Positions 1-5,961 of a stretch of DNA of 10,025 bases are shown piece after piece (the stretch's first letter is position 1; each line of letters begins with the position of its first letter). The stretch is from a bacterium (GTDB lineage Bacteria > Zixibacteria > MSB-5A5 > GN15 > FEB-12): contig DAOVOW010000041.1 in the NCBI GenBank assembly GCA_030629485.1, positions 1-10,025 on the forward strand, in the 5' to 3' direction. The translations under genes were made by a program, and so were the position numbers. The notes beneath the pieces were generated by a model. That model ran no database searches. It worked only from the letters and a program-made list of their open reading frames with translations, and was not told the origin of the DNA.

Positions 1-534
1 CCGGTGTCGGTGCCGATGGATATGGCCGGCGCCTGCGTCACGATGGTCAGTGTTATGTCGGAACGTCGCATGAACCGGCTGAACAATCCGGCCTTGAGTG
101 TCGGTCTTCCGGCCTTTCTGACCAAGGGAGCCGGGATGTTTTCAGGGTTGATGCTCAGCCAGTACACGGCGGATTCGCTGATTGTCGAGCAGCGCATTCT
201 GTCGGCCCCGGCCTCGATCCAGTCGATTCCCGCCGCGGCCGATCAGGAGGATTTTGTCTCCATGGGAATGAACACGGCCATCAAGAACATGCAAATACTC
301 GACAACGCCTACGGTATCCTCGGCATCGAATTCATGGCCGCCGCCCAGGCGCTTGATTTCCGTGATTACCGGTTCGGCGACGGCGTGCGCAAAGCGCACG
401 AAGTAGTGCGCCGCCATGTGGACTTTCTCGACGTTGACCGTCCCCTCTACCCGGATCACACCTGTATGCAGAAACTGGTGCGGTCCTGTGAGATACTGGA
501 GGAAGTCGAAGGTACGGTGGGGGATCTCGGATAG
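1..534 (+). CDS. Aromatic amino acid ammonia-lyase (histidine ammonia-lyase-like), C-terminal part
   Basis: This is the last 177 codons of an MIO-dependent ammonia-lyase; the reading frame is open from base 1 and ends at TAG 532-534. Full-length family members have about 500 residues, so the N-terminal two thirds, with the Ala-Ser-Gly triad that forms the MIO cofactor, lie outside the window. Family landmarks in the visible part are SER (codons 20-22), NPALSVGLPAFL, GLMLSQYTAD, SAPASIQSIP and QEDFVSMGMNTA, followed by the helical AAAQALDFRD segment. The QED motif is the histidine ammonia-lyase version of the site where plant PAL and many tyrosine lyases have NQD. However, the HAL consensus QEDHVSM has Phe in place of His here. 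Histidine deamination to urocanate is therefore the default call, but a tyrosine/phenylalanine lyase or aminomutase is possible. No other hut gene is visible. The family assignment is secure and the substrate is not. Confidence 0.88.
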   Translation, partial: PVSVPMDMAGACVTMVSVMSERRMNRLNNPALSVGLPAFLTKGAGMFSGLMLSQYTADSLIVEQRILSAPASIQSIPAAADQEDFVSMGMNTAIKNMQILDNAYGILGIEFMAAAQALDFRDYRFGDGVRKAHEVVRRHVDFLDVDRPLYPDHTCMQKLVRSCEILEEVEGTVGDLG

Positions 535-652
535 GTCGGCGGAAAGGTTGCGCCTTGGGCAATAAAACCAATCTTGGGACTTGCCAGATGGCTCCTATAT
601 TCATTAACTTAGCCTGACAAAAGACTGATTGATGTCCAGGATTTCGATGACC

Positions 653-663
653 TGACTCAGTCA
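653..663. repeat. Short inverted repeat upstream of the Moco riboswitch
   Basis: TGACT-C-AGTCA is a perfect 5-base inverted repeat around a single central base, lying just before the riboswitch leader. Its symmetry would suit a dimeric transcription factor operator. It is short enough to occur by chance, and no second copy was noticed elsewhere in the window. The rest of the gap 535-672 shows no gene and no convincing terminator for the ammonia-lyase. Confidence 0.2.
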
Positions 664-672
664 CGATATAAT

Positions 673-795
673 ACTCCGAACCCTGGAGGGCCCACGTGGT
701 CGCCAGGGACTCTACGGTCGGGGGAGCAATCGCCCGGCCTGCCCGACTTGGCAAAGGAGTGGGATACGATGTATGCCTCTGCCTGTCGGTGGAGG
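673..795 (+). promoter_or_regulatory. Moco riboswitch (molybdenum cofactor RNA motif) in the leader of the Moco operon
   Basis: The leader of a Moco biosynthesis operon folds into the layout expected of the Moco RNA motif. The closing helix P1 pairs CTCC 674-677 with GGAG 791-794. A strong stem pairs CCCTGG 681-686 with CCAGGG 703-708, continued by GGCC 689-692 with GGTC 698-701 around a CACGT loop. A further stem pairs GTCGGG 717-722 with CCCGAC 742-747. The strand just before P1 closes reads GCCTCTGCCTGTCGGTGGAG, which matches my memory of the conserved 3' part of this RNA family. The 3' side of P1 is itself the Shine-Dalgarno sequence of mobA, so ligand-stabilised P1 would hide it and shut translation off when Moco is plentiful. 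The 717-747 stem may correspond to the P3 helix that is reported as absent from the tungsten-cofactor variants, which would favour molybdenum. Pairings were found by eye; family membership rests on memory plus context. Confidence 0.78.
791..795 (+). promoter_or_regulatory. Shine-Dalgarno sequence of mobA, embedded in riboswitch helix P1
   Basis: GGAGG lies 10 bases before GTG 806. Four of its five bases form the 3' strand of the riboswitch closing helix with CTCC 674-677. This decides the mobA start: an upstream in-frame ATG at 773 sits inside the aptamer before this ribosome binding site. Confidence 0.7.
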
Positions 796-805
796 TTTTC
801 TTATA

Positions 806-1369
806 GTGTCGATCGACAGTGCTTACATACTGGCCGGTGGCCAAAGTCGTCGCATGGGACGAGACAAACTGTTTCTGGACTGCGGCGGTGAACCGTTGCT
901 GGTGCGGACTCTCGGAATATGTCGGGAGGCTTTCGCATCCGTAACTCTGGTGGTCCGCAGCCTAGACAAGTTCAAGTCGCTTGGCTGTGAGGTTCTTCTG
1001 GACAATCCGCAAGCACAAGGTCCTATGGCTGGTGTGATAGCGGCGCTTGAGGATTGCGCGCAAGAATACTGTTTCATCACCGCGGCCGATCTGTATGACC
1101 TTGACACCCAGGTTGCCGACCGTCTCTGCGCATCATACCGAGGTGAACAGTATCTGGGTCTGCGCGAGTCCGACCTGCCACAACCACTGTGTGGCATCTA
1201 TCACAGGTCGGCGCTGCCGCACCTGAAGAGGCGAGCCGCTGTCGGTCAGTTCAGGATGATAGAGGCCATCGCCGGTCTTGAGCATCGTTTGCTGCCCATT
1301 GGAAGTGAGAAGTGGCGAAATATCAATTGTCCGAGTGATCTGGTTGGCATCGGAGTCCGGCATGGTTGA
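806..1369 (+). CDS. mobA: Molybdenum cofactor guanylyltransferase MobA
   Basis: MobA transfers GMP from GTP to Mo-molybdopterin to make the guanine dinucleotide form of the cofactor (MGD) in the cytoplasm. From the GTG start the protein has 187 residues, the usual size. It opens with the nucleotidyltransferase signature LAGGQSRRMGRDK (residues 9-21). GPMAGV at 72-77 matches the canonical GPLAG. AADLYDL at 93-99 carries the metal-binding Asp, although the neighbouring residues differ from the common DMP form. QPLCGIY is near 126-132 and NINCPSDL at 172-179 matches the typical NINTPEDL. GTG 806 is preferred because GGAGG precedes it and the product then starts right before the signature; ATG 773 would add 11 residues encoded by riboswitch sequence. 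It is the first gene of the Moco operon and overlaps mobB by 8 bases. CTP-specific relatives (MocA) share the fold, but the mobB neighbour favours MobA. Confidence 0.9.
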   Translation: MSIDSAYILAGGQSRRMGRDKLFLDCGGEPLLVRTLGICREAFASVTLVVRSLDKFKSLGCEVLLDNPQAQGPMAGVIAALEDCAQEYCFITAADLYDLDTQVADRLCASYRGEQYLGLRESDLPQPLCGIYHRSALPHLKRRAAVGQFRMIEAIAGLEHRLLPIGSEKWRNINCPSDLVGIGVRHG

Positions 1370-1865
1370 GTTGGGTATCGTCGGCGGTCGGAACTCCGGC
1401 AAGACCACGCTTGTGGAGACTCTTGCGAAAAGTCTCGTGGGACTTGGTTATCGCGTGGCTACGGTGAAGCATACCTCTCATGATCACACTTTCGATCAAC
1501 CCGGCAAAGATAGCCACCGCCATCGTCGAGCCGGCGCCGGAATGACCCTGGCCATCAGTTCATCGGAATTGGCTCTGTTTGCCGTCTCGACAGAGGTGCA
1601 TCGACAACTCTTGATGGACGCTATGGCGACACAGTTCGACATCTGTCTGGTCGAGGGCGACCGGAGCGCGATGCGACCGAAACTGTTGGTGACTAGAAAT
1701 CAAGAAGCCGACGAACTGAACTTTCCCGGCAACATCGTGGCCGTATATGGTCCAACCTTGCCGGAGATGCAGATACCGCGGTTCGCGTTCGACGACATTG
1801 ACGGATTGGTTACATTCATAGTCCGGCAGTATCTGACGCCCTCCACGGAGGCAACCGGTGTTTGA
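1362..1865 (+). CDS. mobB: Molybdopterin-guanine dinucleotide biosynthesis adaptor protein MobB
   Basis: MobB is a GTP-binding P-loop protein that assists MobA, probably by supplying GTP or helping deliver MGD to apoenzymes; it is not strictly essential in the species studied. The 167-residue product starts at ATG 1362, 6 bases after GGAG 1352-1355 and inside the end of mobA. The Walker A loop is GGRNSGKTT at residues 8-16. The family-specific stretch 35-59 contains VKH, H42, FDQPGKDSHRH and RAGA. LVEGD at 96-100 replaces the usual LVEGF/LVEGFK, a mild variation. An upstream in-frame start at 1278 would give a long extension lying within mobA and is unlikely. The tail after residue 145 is not well conserved. 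Position and overlap imply translation coupled to mobA, and both fall under the riboswitch. Confidence 0.92.
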   Translation: MVELGIVGGRNSGKTTLVETLAKSLVGLGYRVATVKHTSHDHTFDQPGKDSHRHRRAGAGMTLAISSSELALFAVSTEVHRQLLMDAMATQFDICLVEGDRSAMRPKLLVTRNQEADELNFPGNIVAVYGPTLPEMQIPRFAFDDIDGLVTFIVRQYLTPSTEATGV

Positions 1866-2808
1866 CCCACGAAGGTTGCGCTATCTGCGGGTATCTCTGT
1901 TGAGCCGCTGTAACCTCAACTGTTTCTATTGTCGTCCGGCCCAGAATGAAACGTCACCGGGCGTCGCTCAGCGTGACTCCGAGTTGTTCAAGAAGGCTCT
2001 TGAATTGCTGTACCGTTTGGGTGTCGGGAAGGTTCGCTTCACCGGCGGTGAACCTACATTATATAAGAAGCTGCCGGATCTGGTTGAGTATGCTCGTAGT
2101 CTCGATTCCACGCTCCTCCTTTGTCTCACTACCAACGGACTGCTGCTGGACAAGCTGGCCGGAAGGCTGGCCGATGCCGGGCTGGACAGTGTCAACATCA
2201 GCCTTGATACACAGGATCGCAATCGTTTCAAAAGTATCACCGGCGTCGATGCTCTGGATCGTGTCGTGGCGGGCATCAATGCAGCCATTGAGCGGATCGA
2301 AACCGTCAAGCTCAACTGTGTTTTGATGAGAGGGGTCAATGACCACGAGGCGGAGGCGTTGGTGCGGTTCGCAGATCGTTTGTCGGTCGACATTCGATTC
2401 ATCGAGTTCATGCCGACTCGATCATCGCCGAGTTGTGACCATCGGTTTGTCTCAGGCGACACGGTAAGGTCGCACTTGCCTTTTGACCTGACCCCGGTGG
2501 CTTCGGAGGCAACCGGCGCCGCACGATATTACCGATCGCCCGAACTGAATATCCGCGTCGGCTTCATCAACCCGGTCAGTCATCCCTTCTGTGCCGAGTG
2601 CGACCGACTGCGTCTGGCTTCCGATGGCCAGCTCTATGGTTGTCTTTTCTCGAGCCGTGCCGTCAGCTTGTTCGAACTCCTGGAAAGAGGCGATGACGCT
2701 GCGGAAACCGCGATTGACGAACTGGTCAATTCCAAGCAGTACCTCGGCTGCGCCGGGGCGACGCAGTCACAAGAAGACCTGCCGTCATTCATAAGTATGG
2801 GAGGTTAG
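1858..2808 (+). CDS. moaA: GTP 3',8-cyclase MoaA
   Basis: MoaA is the radical SAM enzyme that, with MoaC, turns GTP into cyclic pyranopterin monophosphate, the first step of Moco synthesis. The 316-residue product is close to the usual length of about 330. The SAM-binding [4Fe-4S] cluster ligands are C18, C22 and C25 in CNLNCFYC, and GGEP at 63-66 is the SAM-contact motif. The second, substrate-binding cluster is held by C245, C248 and C262 (PFCAECDRLRL, then GCLF). The chain ends in Gly-Gly, the conserved C-terminal tail required for activity in characterised MoaA proteins. It starts at GTG 1858, 6 bases after GGAGG 1847-1851, and overlaps the mobB stop by 8 bases. Two oxygen-labile clusters mean that it needs iron-sulfur assembly and suit an anaerobe or microaerophile, although aerobes have it too. 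Confidence 0.97.
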   Translation: MFDPRRLRYLRVSLLSRCNLNCFYCRPAQNETSPGVAQRDSELFKKALELLYRLGVGKVRFTGGEPTLYKKLPDLVEYARSLDSTLLLCLTTNGLLLDKLAGRLADAGLDSVNISLDTQDRNRFKSITGVDALDRVVAGINAAIERIETVKLNCVLMRGVNDHEAEALVRFADRLSVDIRFIEFMPTRSSPSCDHRFVSGDTVRSHLPFDLTPVASEATGAARYYRSPELNIRVGFINPVSHPFCAECDRLRLASDGQLYGCLFSSRAVSLFELLERGDDAAETAIDELVNSKQYLGCAGATQSQEDLPSFISMGG

Positions 2809-2809
2809 G

Positions 2810-3292
2810 ATGTCCAAACTCTCTCACCTCGACGAAAAGGGCAAAGCCCGCATGGTTGATGTCAGCCAAAAGAGCGTCACCAGGCGGAGCGCCACAGCAA
2901 CAGTGACCGTTAGACTCAACTCCGAGACGTTCCGATTGGTGATAGAAAACCGCGTCGCTAAGGGTGATGTCCTCACGGTGGCCAAGCTGGCCGGGATTCA
3001 GGCGGCTAAACGTACTGCCGAACTCATCCCGCTGTGCCATCCGGTCGGACTCGATCACGTGGAGGTTGCGTTTGAACTGGATGAAGCTGCCGGTTCAATT
3101 GTCATCCTGACCACGGCGACTTGCACGGCCCGAACCGGTGTCGAGATGGAGGCGCTCACCGCCTGCAGCATAGCGGCGCTGACCGTTTACGACATGTTAA
3201 AGGCGGCGCAAAGAGACATCGTTATCACGGACTTGACATTGTTAGAGAAAACAGGAGGACGCTCGGGTGACTACAGACGGACGGATACATAG
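2810..3292 (+). CDS. moaC: Cyclic pyranopterin monophosphate synthase MoaC
   Basis: MoaC rearranges the 3',8-cyclo-GTP product of MoaA into cyclic pyranopterin monophosphate. The protein has 160 residues, the normal length. It carries the family signatures LIPLCHP (72-78) and EMEALT (112-117). The active-site pair Asp128 and Lys131 falls at the same numbers as in the Escherichia coli enzyme. ATG 2810 is one base after the moaA stop and follows GGAGG 2800-2804 by 5 bases, so moaA and moaC are probably made in a coupled way, as suits partners in one reaction sequence. The N-terminus (SHLDEKGKARMVDVS) matches the usual MoaC opening, which supports the start. The last 26 bases overlap the next gene. 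Confidence 0.97.
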   Translation: MSKLSHLDEKGKARMVDVSQKSVTRRSATATVTVRLNSETFRLVIENRVAKGDVLTVAKLAGIQAAKRTAELIPLCHPVGLDHVEVAFELDEAAGSIVILTTATCTARTGVEMEALTACSIAALTVYDMLKAAQRDIVITDLTLLEKTGGRSGDYRRTDT

Positions 3293-3704
3293 CATCTCAG
3301 TCTCAGAGACAAAAGGGGACCAGAAGCACAATGTCGGTGAGGCCACATTAGTGAAAAACCACGGTATCGATGGTGACGCCCATGCCGGCTCCGAACGTCA
3401 GGTGTCGTTGCTGCCTCTGGAGTCGTTCTCAAAATTAGACGGATATCTGGTCGATCTCAAGCCGGGCGTCTTTGCCGAAAACCTGACCACCACGGGGCTC
3501 GACTTTGAGGGTGTTTCGATTGGCCACAGGCTTGTGGTTGGCGAGCGCATTGTGCTGGAGGTGACCCAGATCGGCAAGGAGTGCCACAATGACTGCCACA
3601 TTCGAGAGGTGGTCGGCGACTGCATCATGCCGCGCGAAGGCGTATTCGTGCGCGTACTCAAAGGTGGTGTTATTCGCGTCGGTGACGCCATAGTGTGGGG
3701 ATGA
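3267..3704 (+). CDS. MOSC domain-containing protein
   Basis: This stand-alone MOSC domain (the fold named after the C-terminal domain of Moco sulfurase) has 145 residues. MOSC domains are thought to bind molybdopterin or carry sulfur on a conserved cysteine; the exact role of these small bacterial ones is not settled. Visible landmarks are HGIDGDAHAG at 32-41, PGVFAENLTT at 66-75, and the cysteine cluster IGKECHNDC (C106, C110) with C119 in GDCIMPREGVF. GTG 3267 is chosen because AGGAGG 3253-3258 sits 8 bases before it; this makes the gene overlap moaC by 26 bases. Related proteins in other bacteria occur next to, or fused with, MoaB/MogA proteins, and here a mog/moaB gene follows after one base. 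A role in Moco sulfuration, storage or transfer is inferred from this context only. Confidence 0.9.
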   Translation: MTTDGRIHSISVSETKGDQKHNVGEATLVKNHGIDGDAHAGSERQVSLLPLESFSKLDGYLVDLKPGVFAENLTTTGLDFEGVSIGHRLVVGERIVLEVTQIGKECHNDCHIREVVGDCIMPREGVFVRVLKGGVIRVGDAIVWG

Positions 3705-3705
3705 G

Positions 3706-4209
3706 ATGAATTTCACTGTCGGCGTTGCAATCATTTCCGACCGGGCTTCCAGAGGTCACAGAGAGGACCAGTGTCTGCCGGTGATTCAAGCGGCTTTCGA
3801 GGGTACCGAATTCGATCTGACGGAATCGGTCGTGGTCTCAGATGAACCGATGGCGATTCGCGCAGTTCTGACGAGTTTCATCACCCGCCGGTACAGCCTC
3901 ATTTTGACTTCCGGCGGTACCGGCTGTGCTGCCCGTGACAACACTCCGGAAGTAACGCGCACTCTGTTGGACCGCCCCACCCCCGGCCTTGATGAAGCTA
4001 TCCGTACTTTCAGTCGCGACAAGTCTCCGTACGCCCTGTTCTCGCGTGCGGTGTCGGGTGTGGCCGAGCATTCATTCATTATCAATATGCCCGGCTCGCC
4101 AAAAGCGGTGCAGGAGATTTTACAGTTCATCCTGCCCATCATCAAGCATCCCCTTAAACTGATTGCCGGTGCCATCACCGACTGTCAGGAGGACCTGGTT
4201 GACTCATGA
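3706..4209 (+). CDS. mog: Molybdopterin adenylyltransferase (MogA/MoaB family)
   Basis: Members of this family activate molybdopterin by adenylylation with ATP, producing MPT-AMP for MoeA. The protein has 167 residues. It has SDR at 11-13, the MPT-binding glycine motif TSGGTG at 68-73 and MPGSPKA at 128-134. Asp46 (in SDE) and Asp78 (in ARDNTPEVT) match the two catalytic aspartates of E. coli MogA (D49 and D82). The presence of both favours an active adenylyltransferase over the inactive E. coli MoaB paralogue, although databases often label such genes moaB. ATG 3706 is one base past the MOSC stop. The stop codon overlaps the moeA start as ATGA at 4206-4209. The adjacent moeA gene, encoding the next enzyme in the pathway, supports the role. 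Confidence 0.92.
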   Translation: MNFTVGVAIISDRASRGHREDQCLPVIQAAFEGTEFDLTESVVVSDEPMAIRAVLTSFITRRYSLILTSGGTGCAARDNTPEVTRTLLDRPTPGLDEAIRTFSRDKSPYALFSRAVSGVAEHSFIINMPGSPKAVQEILQFILPIIKHPLKLIAGAITDCQEDLVDS

Positions 4210-5414
4210 TCAGTTTCAAAGAAGCTACCCAGATCATTCTCGACAACGTATCCGTCCTTCCTAAAGTCGAACGTTCTATCGGCGATGTCGTCGGCTATTG
4301 CCTGGCCGAGGACGTGGTGTCCGGCATCGATGTGATATCGTATCGCAATTCGGCTATGGATGGATTCGCGGTCTGTGCAGCCTGGTTGTCCAAGTGCGAT
4401 GGTTCCAGTGTCGTAGTCCTGCCGTATCGTGATACCCTCTTTGCCGGTGATGCCCAAGTGACTCCATTCGAAGAAGGGGTGGCGGTCAAAGTAATGACCG
4501 GTGCACCGGTGCCGGATGGCTACGATGCGGTAGTGCGATTCGAGGACACAACCTATGACGATAAGCAGGTCACGTTCCACCAGGCAGTTGGAGACAACGC
4601 CTACGTTCGCGCATCGGGTGAGGATGTCGAGGCGGGGCAGAAGTTGTTCACAGCCGGTGATCGGCTAGGTCCGCTTGACATCGGGCTGGTGGCCTCGATC
4701 GGGTTGTCGGAAGTGACTGTCTATAGCAAACCGTCAGTGCTTATTGCAACCACCGGTAATGAGCTGGTTCCACCGGGTGACGTGCTGCCCCCGGGCGCCG
4801 TGTACAATTCCAATCTGTACACGATTGAGGCCATGGTGAGTCCGTTGAGTCGATCGGTTCGGCATTTAACCGGCGTGGATGACAGTGTTGAGCAGTTGCA
4901 GACGATCATGGTGAGTGACGCCGATGTGATTGTGACCTCCGGCGGTGTTTCGGCCGGTGAGCGCGATCTGGTAATCGAAGCAGCCGAAGCTGCCGGATTC
5001 GAATTCCTGCTGCATAAAGTGCGCATCAAACCGGGCAAGCCGGTCTATTTCGCGCGACGCGGGAACCAACTCCTGTTCGGATTGCCGGGCAACCCGCTAT
5101 CGACGGCTGTGACTTGCGCTATATTTGTGCTACCAGCCTTCAAGAAGATGACAGGGTGGAAGGACTATCGCTTGTCTCCCATGCCCGCGCGACTCAGCCC
5201 GGATTCCATTCGCAAGACCGGACGGATGCTGATCTGGCCGGGATCGTTCACCAACCCCGGGGGCGAGATCATAGCCACCTTCTCACCCAAGCGATCATCA
5301 GCGGCGTTGTCGGCATTGCTTGGCTCGGATGGTTTGATTTTCCAGAGCATAAGGGATAGCGCCGAACCGCCCACTATCAAGGTGGTCCCATGGGATCAGA
5401 TACTGAGCAGTTGA
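4206..5414 (+). CDS. moeA: Molybdopterin molybdenumtransferase MoeA
   Basis: MoeA uses MPT-AMP from the Mog-type enzyme and inserts molybdate, releasing AMP, to make Mo-molybdopterin. The 402-residue product has the full four-domain MoeA layout. NSAMDGFA (48-55) contains the conserved Asp52, MTGAPVP is at 97-103, TGNELVPPG (183-191) includes Glu186, TSGGVSAGERD is at 244-254 and FGLPGNPLS is at 291-299. The C-terminal domain (about 325-402) is present but less conserved. The start ATG shares its last two bases with the preceding stop codon; the nearest AGGAGG (4187-4192) is 13 bases away, rather far, so translation probably depends on termination-reinitiation from mog. This is the last gene of the Moco operon. 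A tungsten-specific paralogue is possible, since MoeA sequences do not show metal preference by eye. Confidence 0.95.
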   Translation: MISFKEATQIILDNVSVLPKVERSIGDVVGYCLAEDVVSGIDVISYRNSAMDGFAVCAAWLSKCDGSSVVVLPYRDTLFAGDAQVTPFEEGVAVKVMTGAPVPDGYDAVVRFEDTTYDDKQVTFHQAVGDNAYVRASGEDVEAGQKLFTAGDRLGPLDIGLVASIGLSEVTVYSKPSVLIATTGNELVPPGDVLPPGAVYNSNLYTIEAMVSPLSRSVRHLTGVDDSVEQLQTIMVSDADVIVTSGGVSAGERDLVIEAAEAAGFEFLLHKVRIKPGKPVYFARRGNQLLFGLPGNPLSTAVTCAIFVLPAFKKMTGWKDYRLSPMPARLSPDSIRKTGRMLIWPGSFTNPGGEIIATFSPKRSSAALSALLGSDGLIFQSIRDSAEPPTIKVVPWDQILSS

Positions 5415-5443
5415 CGTCGGATAGAATCTTCACCGACTGAGCT

Positions 5444-5662
5444 CTACAGAATAACCTTTCCAGCGACAATGTCGACTCGTTCGTCCGAGGTGAGACCTTC
5501 GTAGTCCGGGTCAAATATATGCAGATCAAGTGATTCTCTTCCCTCGTAGTACTTGGGGTCCGGCAACGTTCGATATGGGTCCTTGTTGAGATACTTGGTC
5601 ATGGCTACAGCTTCGCTGACGAACGACTCCAGGCCTTCTCTCCGGATATCGTTGGTTTGAGG
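5444..5662 (-). pseudogene. Probable gene remnant, C-terminal end of an unrecognised protein
   Basis: On the - strand, 72 codons are open before TAG (5446-5444). They read like real protein: mostly G/C-ending codons, an acidic and aromatic mix, and stretches such as GLESFVSEAVAMTKYLN, RTLPDPKYYEGRESLDL and YEGLTSDERVDIVAGKVIL. The only ATG (5602-5600) is 21 codons in, and the codons upstream of it look equally protein-like. An in-frame TAG at 5665-5663 blocks the frame, and there is no ribosome binding site. I infer the tail of a gene cut by a frameshift near 5655-5662, with earlier pieces in other frames further upstream (see the next entry). I do not recognise the family. It converges on moeA. 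A short functional gene starting at 5602 (52 codons) is the alternative. Confidence 0.45.
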
Positions 5663-5696
5663 CTATTTTTCACGCTATCAGAGTCCAGCAACCCGA

Positions 5697-5816
5697 TTAT
5701 TCCACCATCCGTGAAAAGTCCCGGGCTGATCTGTCGATAGACTGAGCATATTGAGGATTCTGTTGCATAACTCGCGCTAACGTAGTTAATTGCGAGTCAT
5801 TCAGTCGCCTTGTCAC
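5697..5816 (-). other. Possible upstream piece of the same gene remnant
   Basis: A 39-codon - strand frame runs from GTG 5816-5814 to TAA 5699-5697. It reads as a plausible helical protein end, with [19 protein letters not shown] and RSARDFSRMVE. Right after its stop, a second frame continues plausibly (IIGLLDSDSVKNSLK, about 5700-5656) and leads to the 5444-5662 piece. Two frameshifts would therefore join three pieces into one protein tail of about 120 residues. No Shine-Dalgarno precedes the GTG. The pieces are short, so chance open frames cannot be excluded. Apart from these pieces and the cysK promoter region, I see nothing else in 5663-5961. Confidence 0.25.
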
Positions 5817-5903
5817 GATAGTTGCGGCAGGGCGCACGAGCGGCGGAACGCTACCTGGGTGGTCCCCAGCCTGTTGTAGGCCGGCAGTCGATAAAGGGAA
5901 CCA

Positions 5904-5931
5904 TAGACAGGATCGGTCGCTTATATATAGA
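5904..5931 (+). promoter_or_regulatory. Candidate sigma-70-type promoter of cysK-cysE
   Basis: TAGACA (5904-5909, five of six matches to TTGACA) is followed after 16 bases by TATAGA (5926-5931, four of six matches to TATAAT) within an AT-rich TTATATATAG stretch. Transcription would begin near 5938, giving a short leader before GTG 5962. It is the best-placed promoter for the cysteine genes. The organism's sigma factor preference is unknown. Confidence 0.4.
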
Positions 5932-5961
5932 AATCAGAGTTCTCATTCGAGGAGACTACAC

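Noticed and set aside
667..672. Perfect TATAAT as the promoter of the Moco operon
   Set aside because: Transcription would start near 678-680, after CTCC 674-677, and would remove the 5' strand of riboswitch helix P1. No good -35 hexamer lies at the right distance (643-649). The real promoter is more likely upstream, but I cannot place it.
332..844. 170-codon open frame on the - strand
   Set aside because: It crosses the ammonia-lyase end, the riboswitch and the mobA start, is rich in Arg/Pro/Ser and has no family features.
5416..5437. Hairpin GTCGG/CCGAC as a terminator after moeA
   Set aside because: The stem is five base pairs with a 12-base loop and no T-run follows.
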